A DNA stretch of 64,000 bases from Candidatus Zixiibacteriota bacterium (GTDB taxonomy: Bacteria > Zixibacteria > MSB-5A5 > GN15 > FEB-12), in the NCBI GenBank assembly GCA_017999435.1, contig JAGNLV010000001.1, forward strand, positions 455,938 to 519,937. The letters run 5' to 3'. The notes beneath the pieces are model-generated. The model made no database searches. It was not told the DNA's origin and worked only from the letters and a program-made list of their open reading frames with translations. Positions 16,191 to 24,863 of this stretch are shown piece after piece. Numbering within the stretch: position 1 is the first letter of the stretch; each line of letters begins with the position of its first letter. Both the position numbers and the translations under genes were made by a program.

Positions 16191-17135
16191 CTAAGACAGC
16201 ATCGCCCCCAGATCCTCTTTCAGCTCCGGATCGACGTGGATGATCACGCGCGTGACATCGACAAAATCCCGCAGGATCATCCGCTTGACCTGGCGGGCGA
16301 TCGTGTGGCCGTCGCGCACGCTGATCGTCGGGTCGACGACGATGTGGAGTTCGACAAAGATCTGCGCCCCCGACTGCCGCGCCCGGAGGTCGTGCACCTG
16401 CCGCACCCCGGCGGTGGCGCGCGTCCGCTCCGCGATTTCCAGCAGGATCTCCCGGTCGGGTGCCGCGTCGGAGAGCTCGCGGAAAGCCGCCCAGGTGAGT
16501 TTCCCCCCGACCCGCCCGATGAAATAGGTGACCGCGAGGGCCGCGATCGCGTCGGCGAGATGCCACGCGGGATTCAGGTAGGAGGCCGAGATCCCGATCA
16601 GGACCGCCACCGAACTCAGCGCGTCGCTCCGGTGATGCCAGGCGTTGGCGATGATCGCCATGCTCTTGAGCCGCTTGCCGACCGCCAGCGTCCACCAGTA
16701 GAGCGCTTCTTTGGACACGATCCCGGCCACCGCCGCCCAGAGCGCCAGCGCCCCCGGCCGCGACACCTCGTGATGGTAGATCGTGGCGAGCGCATTCCAG
16801 ACAATCCCGATCGCGACCGCAATGAGCAGCAGCCCCACCACCATGCCGGACATCGTCTCGATCCGCCCGTGGCCGTAGTGGTGGTCGACATCCTCGACCT
16901 TGCGCCCCCACCGCAGCCCGAACAGGACGACGACATTGCCGAACAGGTCCGACAGCGAGTGGGTGGCGTCGGCAATGAGCGCTTGGGAATTGGCGATGAT
17001 TCCGGCGAAAACCTGGAACGCCACCAGGGCGCCGCTCACCAGCACCCCGACCCAGGTTACGCGCAGCCCGGCGCGGAGATTCTCCGCCTCCGTCGCCGTC
17101 ACCGCAGCCTGACCGACCTTCTCCGTTTCGGGCAT
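16191..17135 (-). CDS. Cation diffusion facilitator (CDF) family metal transporter
   Basis: A 314-residue inner-membrane exporter for Zn2+, Fe2+ or similar divalent ions in exchange for protons. It has six predicted membrane helices and a C-terminal cytoplasmic ferredoxin-like domain (VELHIVVDPTISVRDGHTIA). Site A ligands are visible as HxxxD in TM2 (ATHSLSD, His59/Asp63) and HxxxD in TM5 (HHRSD). The loop DHHYGHGRIE is conserved in the family. ATG 17135 is chosen because promoter elements run to 17142, just upstream, and no Shine-Dalgarno sequence exists. In-frame TTG 17171 coincides with the -35 box. The metal cannot be named from sequence. Confidence 0.93.
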   Translation of the reverse strand: MPETEKVGQAAVTATEAENLRAGLRVTWVGVLVSGALVAFQVFAGIIANSQALIADATHSLSDLFGNVVVLFGLRWGRKVEDVDHHYGHGRIETMSGMVVGLLLIAVAIGIVWNALATIYHHEVSRPGALALWAAVAGIVSKEALYWWTLAVGKRLKSMAIIANAWHHRSDALSSVAVLIGISASYLNPAWHLADAIAALAVTYFIGRVGGKLTWAAFRELSDAAPDREILLEIAERTRATAGVRQVHDLRARQSGAQIFVELHIVVDPTISVRDGHTIARQVKRMILRDFVDVTRVIIHVDPELKEDLGAMLS

Positions 17136-17141
17136 GGCGGT

Positions 17142-17171
17142 ACGATACATCGCGGCCGCCCCGGCCGTCAA
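17142..17171 (-). promoter_or_regulatory. Promoter of the CDF transporter gene, predicted leaderless
   Basis: Minus-strand TTGACG (17171-17166), 18-bp spacer, TATCGT (17147-17142), then six bases to ATG 17135. Confidence 0.65.
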
Positions 17172-17195
17172 GCACCATCCGCGCCCGCCCGGCGC

Positions 17196-17918
17196 CTAGA
17201 TCGACCGCACCGGCATCGTCTGGGGATCGTCGACCAGGATCGCTTCCTTGATTGTGAACGCCTCCGCGTACCTCACCCCCGCCATGTGGCCGAGATTCGC
17301 CCCGCGGTCGCGCATGAGGTCGAACACGGTCACGCCCGGGTGGAAGATATTCCGGGCGATGTTGTTGTCCGAAAACTGGGAACGGTAGGCCCCCACCGCC
17401 TCGCACTTCTTCTCGAAGTGCGCGGAGATGTCGACGAGAAAGGAGAACTCGCGGTTCCGGAAATAGGAGGCATAGATGATTTTCCGCGGCCGATGCGGTT
17501 TCCCGGCGAGGTCGATCTTTGTCAACCCGGCCAGAAAACAGGCGTCGTAGCCGAGCCGGCTGGCCGCCAGGTGGTCCGGGTGCCGCTGTTCCCAGTGGGG
17601 GAGAATGACCAGTTCGGGACGGTGGTCCCGGATGTACTGGGCAATGACCAGCTTGTTGGCCTGAGTGTATTCAATCGCCGCGTCCGGCATCCCCGCGTTC
17701 TCCCGCCACGCCAGCCCGAGCACGCGCCCGGCCGCGGATGCTTCCGCGTCCCGGTCCGCCTCGGTCCCGTAGGTCCCGGCCTCCCCCCGCGCCAGGTCGA
17801 GCACCCCGGTCGCCCGCCCCAGCGCAGCCAGCTTCAGCAGCGTCCCGCCGCAGGTGATCTCGGCGTCGTCCGGGTGGGCCGCGATCGCCAGCACCTCCAG
17901 CCGCCCCGCCTCAGCCAC
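17196..17918 (-). CDS. bshB1: Bacillithiol biosynthesis deacetylase BshB1
   Basis: A 240-residue LmbE/PIG-L family zinc deacetylase. It would remove the acetyl group from GlcNAc-malate made by BshA, the second step of bacillithiol synthesis. Zinc-site motifs are AHPDDAE (His15, Asp18) and RHPDH (His113/His116). The segment RGEAGTYGT and the C-terminal GVRYAEAFTIKEAI are typical of BshB1. GTG 17918 is chosen because GAGGAGG lies just upstream and the start overlaps the bshA stop by eight bases, indicating translational coupling. LmbE proteins act on various N-acetyl sugars, but the context with bshA and bshC makes the assignment strong. Confidence 0.93.
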   Translation of the reverse strand: MAEAGRLEVLAIAAHPDDAEITCGGTLLKLAALGRATGVLDLARGEAGTYGTEADRDAEASAAGRVLGLAWRENAGMPDAAIEYTQANKLVIAQYIRDHRPELVILPHWEQRHPDHLAASRLGYDACFLAGLTKIDLAGKPHRPRKIIYASYFRNREFSFLVDISAHFEKKCEAVGAYRSQFSDNNIARNIFHPGVTVFDLMRDRGANLGHMAGVRYAEAFTIKEAILVDDPQTMPVRSI

Positions 17919-19041
17919 GGAGCACCTCCTCGTAGTAGCGTTCGTATTCGCCGACAATCCGCTCCGCGCCGAACTTGACCGTCGCGCTCTCGATCGCGGC
18001 CTTGCGGAACTCGGCCAGCCGTTCGGGGTGGCGCAGGAGCGACACCGCCGCCCGCGCCATCGAGGTCGTATCCCCGACCGGCAGCAGGAACCCGTTGCGG
18101 TAATCATCCACCACCTCGGCCAGGCCGGTCCCGGAGGTGCCGATCACCGGCACGCCACAGGCCAATGCCTCCAGCGCGGCCAGCCCGAACGACTCCTCCT
18201 CCGAGGGGATCAGGAACAGATCGCAGCAGGGCAGCACCGCCTCGACCCGGCTCTGGTTTCCCAGGAAAATCACTTTCGCCCCGAGGTCCCGCTTGGTAAT
18301 CTGGCGGCGCGCGAGGATCGTGTCGGGCCCCTCGCCGATCAGCACGAGCTTGGCCGGCAGCTCGGCCGTGATCTTGGCGAAAATGTCGATCACGTCGAGG
18401 GTCCGTTTCACCGGACGGAAATTGGAGACGTGGCACACGAGAAACTCTTCCGGCCGGGCAAACTCCGACCGTGCGCAGTCCCCCGTCGTCGGCTTGAACC
18501 GCTTCTGGTCGACGAAGTTGTGAATCACCCTGATCTCCTTGCCGAGCTTGAACACCTCCTCGGTCTCGGCCGCCAGGTAGCGCGACACCGCCGTCACGCC
18601 GTCCGAGGTCATGATCGAAAACCGGGTGATGTCGAAGAACGACGGGTCGGCGCCGACCAACGTGATGTCCGTGCCGTGGAGCGTCGTGATCACCTTGGGC
18701 GCCCGCCCGCCCCCCGCCAGGAGCATCTGCCGGGCCAGGTAGGCCGAGGCCGCGTGCGGGATGGCGTAGTGCATGTGGAGCACGTCCACGCCGAAACTCC
18801 GTGTCACCTCCGCCATCTTCGCCGCCAGCGTGAGCGTATAGGGCGGCGACTTGAACAGCGGATAGGCGGTCGTCTCCACCCCGTGGTACAGCACGTTCGT
18901 CTGGTACCGGTCGAGCCGGAAGGGGATGGCGTAGGAGATGAAGTGGACCTGGTGCCCGCGCAGCGCCAACTGCTGCCCGAGCTCGGTGGCCACGATGCCG
19001 GACCCTCCGGCCACCGGGTAACACGTGATGCCGATAACCAT
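17911..19041 (-). CDS. bshA: N-acetyl-alpha-D-glucosaminyl L-malate synthase BshA
   Basis: A 376-residue GT4 glycosyltransferase joining UDP-GlcNAc to L-malate, the first step to bacillithiol. Visible features include IGITCYPVAGGSGIVATELG at the N terminus, VLHMHYAIPHAASAYLAR, TTLHGTDITLVG, the HVSNFRPVKR donor-site segment and the EESFGLAALEALACGVPVIG nucleotide-sugar motif. These are near-diagnostic for BshA. ATG 19041 has AGGAG about ten bases upstream. It lies between bshC (13-nt gap) and bshB1 (8-bp overlap). Confidence 0.96.
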   Translation of the reverse strand: MVIGITCYPVAGGSGIVATELGQQLALRGHQVHFISYAIPFRLDRYQTNVLYHGVETTAYPLFKSPPYTLTLAAKMAEVTRSFGVDVLHMHYAIPHAASAYLARQMLLAGGGRAPKVITTLHGTDITLVGADPSFFDITRFSIMTSDGVTAVSRYLAAETEEVFKLGKEIRVIHNFVDQKRFKPTTGDCARSEFARPEEFLVCHVSNFRPVKRTLDVIDIFAKITAELPAKLVLIGEGPDTILARRQITKRDLGAKVIFLGNQSRVEAVLPCCDLFLIPSEEESFGLAALEALACGVPVIGTSGTGLAEVVDDYRNGFLLPVGDTTSMARAAVSLLRHPERLAEFRKAAIESATVKFGAERIVGEYERYYEEVLRG

Positions 19042-19054
19042 ATCTGTTGGGCTC

Positions 19055-20665
19055 CTATACATCCGACAGCGGAATAAGCTGGTGCGCCGCCGTCTCGCTG
19101 TCAAGCCGTTCGTGCGCGAACCGGACAAAGGCCGGGCCGAACTTGGCCAAAAAATATCCAATATTCAGCGCCCGCTCCTGCAGGCCCCGGTGCGGGTACA
19201 ACACCCGGTGGAGGCGGTAGAGGCGCTCGCGCACCTCCCCGAGCCGCCGTTTGTGCGCGGCGAACACCTTGCCCTCGAACTGCACGATCTGGAAATCGAT
19301 CCTGCCGGCCGCCTGCGCGGCCGCGCTCTGAAGCTGCGGATCGAACCCGAGCGTCTGCGCCGCCAGCGCCTCGAACCGCTCCCGGACCTCCCGCCGCGCC
19401 TCCCCGAACGCCTGTTCGAGATCGGGGGGAAACGACTCCGCCGTCACCCGGTTGACGACCTGCTCGATATCTCCGGCCAGCTCCTCCAGCGTGATCCGGT
19501 GCTGCGCCATCATCGCTTCGTAGCGGCGCTCGACGAATGTGGCCGAAGGCCGCGCGCGGTACACCGGCGCCGGCCGCCCGAACAGCTCGAACAGCGGCGT
19601 CACCTGCGCGAAATAGGCGATCTCCGAGGGTCCCCCGTGCTGGGCCGCCGCGGGAAACAGCCACGACTGCATCACCGGCCGCGTCAACACGTCGGGCGAG
19701 AACCGCTCCGGCTCCTGCGCGATCATGGCGCGCAGATCCGCTGCCGTGACCGCCCGGTCCCCGATGCGGAAGCCGCCGCCGCTCTGCCGCAGCACCGGCC
19801 GCCGGCCGTCGCGCGCGAAAAACAGGTGCACAGACTCGTCCTTCTTCTCCACCTGGACGTGGTACCCGTGGCTGCGGAGGTTCTCGTTGGTCCGGCCGAC
19901 CAGGGCGCGCACTTCCTCGTGCCGCTCCGCGAGCGCCTGAAGGAGCGGCGCCGCGAGCGCCTTGGCCTCCGGATCCGCGGGCGAGAACAGGACGAGCCCG
20001 AATTCCCCCAGGAGCGCAGTCATCAGTTTCGCAAAGGCGCCGACAAAGGTCTCCTCCGGAGTGTAGCAGCGGTCGATCAGCCCGTAGAGGGCCGGGGTGA
20101 ATTCCGTCTCCCCGAGTGCTTCGCGCAGGCGCGCTTTGGCCGCCGCGAGCGCCTCGGCGTCGGCAAAACGGATCTCCGCCGCCGGCGCCGCCTCCGCCGG
20201 AGCCGTCGGGTAGACGATCTTCACGGGCTCGGCCGCGGCCCGGTCCGGCACCCAGGTGTGGTTGATTTCCGCGAAATCGTGGTCGTCGGCGGCAATCCAG
20301 AAAATCGGCACGGCGGGCCGCCCGAGCTCGCGGCCGATCCGCCGCGCCGCCTGGATGATCCCGAGCGCCTTGATCTGCACCAGCAGCGGCCCGCCGAACA
20401 GCCCCGCCTGCTGCCCCGCGAACACCGCCACCGCCCGCGGGTCGCGCAGCCGCTCGATCGCCGCCAGCGTCGGCTCGCCCGCCCCCCAGGCCTGGTTCTG
20501 CCGCCGCAGGATGTCCGCCGTCCGGTCGCGCGCATAGACGGCGCCGTCGAGCCGCGCGGCCACGGCCGACAGGTTGTCGGGCGTATAAAAGTGCCGGGCC
20601 GTTTCCCGGCCCGACACGAAATCAAGATACAGTTCGCTGTAGCCGAGCGCCTTGCCCGGCGTCAC
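19055..20665 (-). CDS. bshC: Putative cysteine ligase BshC
   Basis: A 536-residue protein of the BshC family, which adds cysteine to GlcN-malate in the last bacillithiol step. Family features include FAGQQAGLFGGPLLVQIKAL, PIFWIAADDHDFAEINHTWV (with its acidic-His cluster), the ALLGEFGLVLFSPADPE segment, a coiled-coil region and the C-terminal VLYPHRGLQERALNIGYFLA. Length agrees with known BshC. The start is GTG 20665, only four bases after the stop of the upstream RND pump gene, so expression is probably coupled to the pump. Together with bshA and bshB1 it makes the pathway complete. Confidence 0.95.
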   Translation of the reverse strand: MTPGKALGYSELYLDFVSGRETARHFYTPDNLSAVAARLDGAVYARDRTADILRRQNQAWGAGEPTLAAIERLRDPRAVAVFAGQQAGLFGGPLLVQIKALGIIQAARRIGRELGRPAVPIFWIAADDHDFAEINHTWVPDRAAAEPVKIVYPTAPAEAAPAAEIRFADAEALAAAKARLREALGETEFTPALYGLIDRCYTPEETFVGAFAKLMTALLGEFGLVLFSPADPEAKALAAPLLQALAERHEEVRALVGRTNENLRSHGYHVQVEKKDESVHLFFARDGRRPVLRQSGGGFRIGDRAVTAADLRAMIAQEPERFSPDVLTRPVMQSWLFPAAAQHGGPSEIAYFAQVTPLFELFGRPAPVYRARPSATFVERRYEAMMAQHRITLEELAGDIEQVVNRVTAESFPPDLEQAFGEARREVRERFEALAAQTLGFDPQLQSAAAQAAGRIDFQIVQFEGKVFAAHKRRLGEVRERLYRLHRVLYPHRGLQERALNIGYFLAKFGPAFVRFAHERLDSETAAHQLIPLSDV

Positions 20666-20669
20666 CAGT

Positions 20670-23600
20670 CTAACCGCGGACAGTCGAATCCTCCTTCAGC
20701 ACCGCCCCCGGCGCCTTTTTGCGCCGGAACAGGCCGACAGCATCGTCGATCAGCGTGTACACCACCGGCACCACCACGAGCGTGAGCAGCATCGACGAGG
20801 TAATGCCGCCGATGACCGCACGCGCCATCGGGGCGCGCAGTTCCGCGCCCGGACCAATCCCGAGCGCCAGCGGCAACATCCCGAACGCCATCGCCAGCGT
20901 CGTCATCATGATCGGCCGCAACCGGACCGGCCCGGCCGCCAGGATCGCATCCGTCCTTGAAACACCTTTCGCCCGCTCTTGTTTCACAAAATCAATCAGC
21001 AGAATCGCGTTCTTCGTCACCAGCCCCATCAGGAGCACGATCCCGATGAGCGACATGATCGAAAACGACGATCCGATCAGCCCGATGATCGCCCCCACCA
21101 GCGAGAGCGGCAGAGACAGCATGATCGAGAACGGATCCCAGAACGACTCGTACTGCGAGGCGAGGAGCAGGTAGATGAAGATGACCGCGAGAAACAGCGC
21201 CCGCAGGATGTTGCGGAACGACTCCTCCATGATCTCCTGCTGGCCCACCGGCGCCACCACGTACCCGCCCGACGCCCCCACCTCGGCGGAGAATTTCTCC
21301 ATGATCAGGTTGGTCGCCGTCCCCGGGAACTGCGTACTCGTCACGTTGGCGTTGACCCGGATCTCCCGCTGCCGGTTGTAGCGGTAGTACTCGCTGATTT
21401 CCGCCGTCTTCCGCAGTTGGGCCACGCGCTCGAGCGGGACCAGCAGCGGCGCCCCGTCGGACCCGCTCTTGTCGCTCTTGATGAGGATGCTGCCGAGATT
21501 CTCCGTCGACTGCCGGAACCGCTCGTCCAGCCGCATGCGGACGTCGTACTCCTCGTCCCCCTCCTTAAACCGCGTGACCACGTCCCCCTCGACCAGCCAC
21601 CGGACCGTCATCGGAATATCCTGGAGCGAGATCCCGAGGTCGCTGGCGAGGCGGCGGTCGTAGGTGACGGCGATTTCGGGTTTTCCCTCGACGAGCGTGT
21701 TGTCAACGTCGACCACCCCCGGCACGTCGTAGAAGTAGGCCTGGAGGCGACGGGCGAGCCGCACGACCTCGTCGTGCTCGGGCCCCTGGACGGAAATCTC
21801 AATCGACTTGTTGCCGCCCGCTTCGCTCTCCCCGACACTGACCGAAGCCTCCAGGCCCGGGATGCCCGCGACGTGCGCGCGCACCGTGTCCATGAGCTGG
21901 CGCGCCGACAGCTCGCGCTCGCTGCGGTCGATGAGCTGCACGAGCAGCCGCCCCCGCGTCACCGGATCGCTCCCCCGCCCGATCGTGATGAACGTGTTTG
22001 TCACCTGGTCGGCCAGCGTCTCCCGCACCGTCCGCTCGACCAGTTGGAAGCGCTCCACCGTTTCCGCCAGCGTCGTCCCCGGAGCCGTCTCGATGTCAAT
22101 CGCCAATTGGTTCTGGTCGGTCTCGGTCATGAACTCCACCCCGACCAGCCCGATCATGGGGATGACGAAGGCCAGGACGAAAGCAGCCGCCGCCACCAGC
22201 ACCACCACCCAGCGGGCGCGCAGCGACTTCTCCAGGAGCGTCCGGTAGCGCGGCTTCAGCCAGTCGAAGGCGCGGTTCCAGTAGAGGAGCACGTCATACA
22301 GCCGGGCGCCGACACGCCGGCCCTTGGCGGCCGCCTCTTCCTGGGCCGCCTCGGCGCGCAGCCACCGCGCCGACAGCATCGGGGTGAGACTGAACGCGAC
22401 AAACAGCGAGGCCAGCACCGCGAACGCCACCGTCACGCCGAACTCGAAGAAGAAGCGCCCGACAATCCCCTCCATGAAGGCCACTGGGAGGAACACGACC
22501 ACGATCGAGAACGTCGTCGCCATGACGGCCAGCCCGATCTCCTTGGTGCCCGAGATGGCCGCCTGAAAGGCGGTCCGCCCTCCCGCCATGTGGCGGTAGA
22601 TGTTCTCGATCACCACGATGGCATCGTCCACCAGGATCCCCACCGCCAGCGACAGCCCCAGCAGGGTCATGATGTTAATCGTGAACCCGAAAAAGTTCAT
22701 GACCGCAAACGTCGCGATCAGCGAAATCGGGATCGCCAGCGCCGTGATCACCGTCGGCCGGCCGTCCAGCAGGAACAGGAAGATCACGATCACCGCCAGC
22801 AACGTGCCGAACAGGATGTTGAACTGGATCTCGTGGACCGAGTCGCGGATAAACGTCGACACGTCCTCGACAATCTCCACCTTGACGTCGGAGGGTAGCT
22901 CCCGGTTCAGGTCGCCCACCGTCTCGCGCACGAGATCGGCCATCTCCACGGTGTTTGTGCCCGCCTGCTTGGTGACCGTCAGCGACACGGCCGGGACGCG
23001 GTTGAAGCTGGAGAACGACCGCTGTTCGACCGTGGTGTCGATCACCCGCGCGATGTCGCCGAGGTAGACCGGCGCGCCGCCCGTGCTCTTGACGATGACA
23101 TCCTCGAAATCCTCGACCCGCGGGAGCCGGCCGGCCAGCCGCACCAGGTACTCCCGGGCGTGCTCGTCGATCCGGCCGCCCGGAATTTCCATGTTGGCCT
23201 CGGCCACCGCCTTGCGCACGTCGGCCGCCGCCACCCCGAATGTCTCCATACGGTCCAGGTCAAGGGCCAGCAGGATCTCCCGCTCGTGCCCCCCGACGAG
23301 CGCGACCCCCCCGACCCCGGAAATCGTCTGCAGCCGCTCCTTCACCACGTCTTTCGCCAGCGTCGTCAGGTCCCGCGGGGTGCGGTCTCCCGACACAGCC
23401 AACGACATGATCGGAAACGCCGTGGGATCGAAATTCAGCACCATCGGTTCTTCGATGTCGTCCGGCAGATCGCTGCGGATCCCGGCCACCTTCTCCCGCA
23501 CCTCCTGGGTGGCCTCGGCGGCATCCCGCTCCAACTCGAATTCGATGATGACCAAGGAGTAGCCCTCCAGCGAGCGCGACTCGATGTGGCGGATGCCCGA

Positions 23601-23822
23601 GATCAGGTTCACCTCGTCTTCCAGCGGCGAGGTGACTTCGCTCTCCACCGTCTCCGCCGAGGCCCCCGGGTAGACCGTCTGGATCACGGAGTAGGGGAAC
23701 TCGATGTCGGGCATCAGATCGATCGGGAGCTCGGTGTACGAGGCCAGCCCCAGCACCAGCAGCGCCGCCATCATCATGGTCGTGAAGACCGGCCGGCCGA
23801 CAGCAACTTCGGAGAGTTTCAT
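20670..23822 (-). CDS. RND family (HAE1) efflux transporter permease
   Basis: A 1050-residue inner-membrane proton-driven pump of the AcrB/MexB superfamily. The start MKLSEVAVGRPVFTTMMM, the TM4 proton-relay Asp pair in GILVDDAIVVIENIYRH and TM10 Lys in GLVTKNAILLIDFVKQE are present, with twelve predicted helices and two large periplasmic loops. It would form a tripartite exporter with the adjacent adaptor and TolC-like protein. Its ATG overlaps the adaptor stop (ATGA). Downstream, bshC begins four bases after its stop. The substrate cannot be read from sequence. The link to bacillithiol genes suggests electrophilic or thiol-reactive compounds (inference). Confidence 0.96.
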   Translation of the reverse strand: MKLSEVAVGRPVFTTMMMAALLVLGLASYTELPIDLMPDIEFPYSVIQTVYPGASAETVESEVTSPLEDEVNLISGIRHIESRSLEGYSLVIIEFELERDAAEATQEVREKVAGIRSDLPDDIEEPMVLNFDPTAFPIMSLAVSGDRTPRDLTTLAKDVVKERLQTISGVGGVALVGGHEREILLALDLDRMETFGVAAADVRKAVAEANMEIPGGRIDEHAREYLVRLAGRLPRVEDFEDVIVKSTGGAPVYLGDIARVIDTTVEQRSFSSFNRVPAVSLTVTKQAGTNTVEMADLVRETVGDLNRELPSDVKVEIVEDVSTFIRDSVHEIQFNILFGTLLAVIVIFLFLLDGRPTVITALAIPISLIATFAVMNFFGFTINIMTLLGLSLAVGILVDDAIVVIENIYRHMAGGRTAFQAAISGTKEIGLAVMATTFSIVVVFLPVAFMEGIVGRFFFEFGVTVAFAVLASLFVAFSLTPMLSARWLRAEAAQEEAAAKGRRVGARLYDVLLYWNRAFDWLKPRYRTLLEKSLRARWVVVLVAAAAFVLAFVIPMIGLVGVEFMTETDQNQLAIDIETAPGTTLAETVERFQLVERTVRETLADQVTNTFITIGRGSDPVTRGRLLVQLIDRSERELSARQLMDTVRAHVAGIPGLEASVSVGESEAGGNKSIEISVQGPEHDEVVRLARRLQAYFYDVPGVVDVDNTLVEGKPEIAVTYDRRLASDLGISLQDIPMTVRWLVEGDVVTRFKEGDEEYDVRMRLDERFRQSTENLGSILIKSDKSGSDGAPLLVPLERVAQLRKTAEISEYYRYNRQREIRVNANVTSTQFPGTATNLIMEKFSAEVGASGGYVVAPVGQQEIMEESFRNILRALFLAVIFIYLLLASQYESFWDPFSIMLSLPLSLVGAIIGLIGSSFSIMSLIGIVLLMGLVTKNAILLIDFVKQERAKGVSRTDAILAAGPVRLRPIMMTTLAMAFGMLPLALGIGPGAELRAPMARAVIGGITSSMLLTLVVVPVVYTLIDDAVGLFRRKKAPGAVLKEDSTVRG

Positions 23823-24859
23823 CGGGCGCCCTTCTCCACATCGGTGACGCGGATCGCGGCGCTGTCGTCCAGGTAGCTCTGGCCGAGGACGATCACGCTG
23901 TCTCCCGGCCGCAGTCCCTCGCTCACGATCACCCGCCCTCCGGCTTCCGTCCCCAGCGTCACCGGCCGCCGACGGGCGAGGCCGTTTTCGACTACGTAGA
24001 CGACCGCGCCGCTGCTCAGCGCCACGACCGCGCTCGGCGGGACGCCGAGCACGCCCTGCAGACGCTCCATGACCAGTTCCACCCTGACAAACATGCCCGG
24101 CCGGAACGAGCTTTCTCCGGCGTTGGCCACGAGAGCCTCGACCTCGAAGGCGCGGGAGGCCGGGTCGGCCGACTGCGCCACCGCCGCCACCACGCCGGGC
24201 AGCGACTCCGCCGCGGTCTCGGCCGTCACGCGGACCGTGTCGCCGACCTGGACCAGACCGACGTCGGTGGCCTTGACCTGGAAACGGACCCGCAGCCGTT
24301 CGGTCGCGGCCACCGTCGCCACCATCTGCCCCTGGGCGAGGTAGTCGCCGCGCCGGACATTGACCGAGGTCACGATGCCCGAGATGGGCGACTGGATTTC
24401 CACCAGCCGCCGGGCCGCCTCGAACGAGGCCTGCGCCACCTCGTACTCCGTCCGCGCCGCATCATACTGCATCTCGCTCACCGCCCCCTGCCCGTAGAGC
24501 GTCTTCATTTTCGTGTAATTTTTCTCGGCGTTCCGGTAGACGCTGAGCGCCTGCTGGTAGTTGGACATCGACCCGGTCCGGTCGAGCTTGACCAGCACCT
24601 GCCCGGCCTGCACTCGCCCCCCTTCGCGGACGAGCACGCTCTCCACCGCCTCGGCGATTTTGGTGTAGATGGCTGCCTGGTTCTGTCCCTCCAGGGCGCC
24701 GGTATAGGTCTTCGTCACCGCTCCGTCAAAGGGGGCCAGCACCTGCACGCGGACCGGTACCTCCGGCCGCTGGGCCGTATCCTGCTGGGCGCCGCCGCAG
24801 CCGGCCAGGATCGCGGCGGCCGCCGCGCCGCCGGCCAGAATCATTCGTCGCATCTGCAT
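23819..24859 (-). CDS. RND efflux periplasmic adaptor (membrane fusion) lipoprotein
   Basis: A 346-residue adaptor. The N terminus has a lipobox (AILAGC), so it should be lipid-anchored in the inner membrane and project into the periplasm. The lipoyl halves (AEAVESVLVREGGRVQAGQV and IQSPISGIVTSVNVRRGDYL) flank a coiled-coil hairpin. A beta-barrel (LRVRFQVKATDVGLVQVGDT) and a membrane-proximal domain (VIVSEGLRPGDSVIVLG) follow. It bridges the RND pump and the TolC-like channel. Start ATG 24859 is used; ATG 24853 is also possible. It lies four bases after the TolC-like gene and overlaps the pump gene by four. Confidence 0.93.
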   Translation of the reverse strand: MQMRRMILAGGAAAAAILAGCGGAQQDTAQRPEVPVRVQVLAPFDGAVTKTYTGALEGQNQAAIYTKIAEAVESVLVREGGRVQAGQVLVKLDRTGSMSNYQQALSVYRNAEKNYTKMKTLYGQGAVSEMQYDAARTEYEVAQASFEAARRLVEIQSPISGIVTSVNVRRGDYLAQGQMVATVAATERLRVRFQVKATDVGLVQVGDTVRVTAETAAESLPGVVAAVAQSADPASRAFEVEALVANAGESSFRPGMFVRVELVMERLQGVLGVPPSAVVALSSGAVVYVVENGLARRRPVTLGTEAGGRVIVSEGLRPGDSVIVLGQSYLDDSAAIRVTDVEKGAR

Positions 24860-24863
24860 ACAC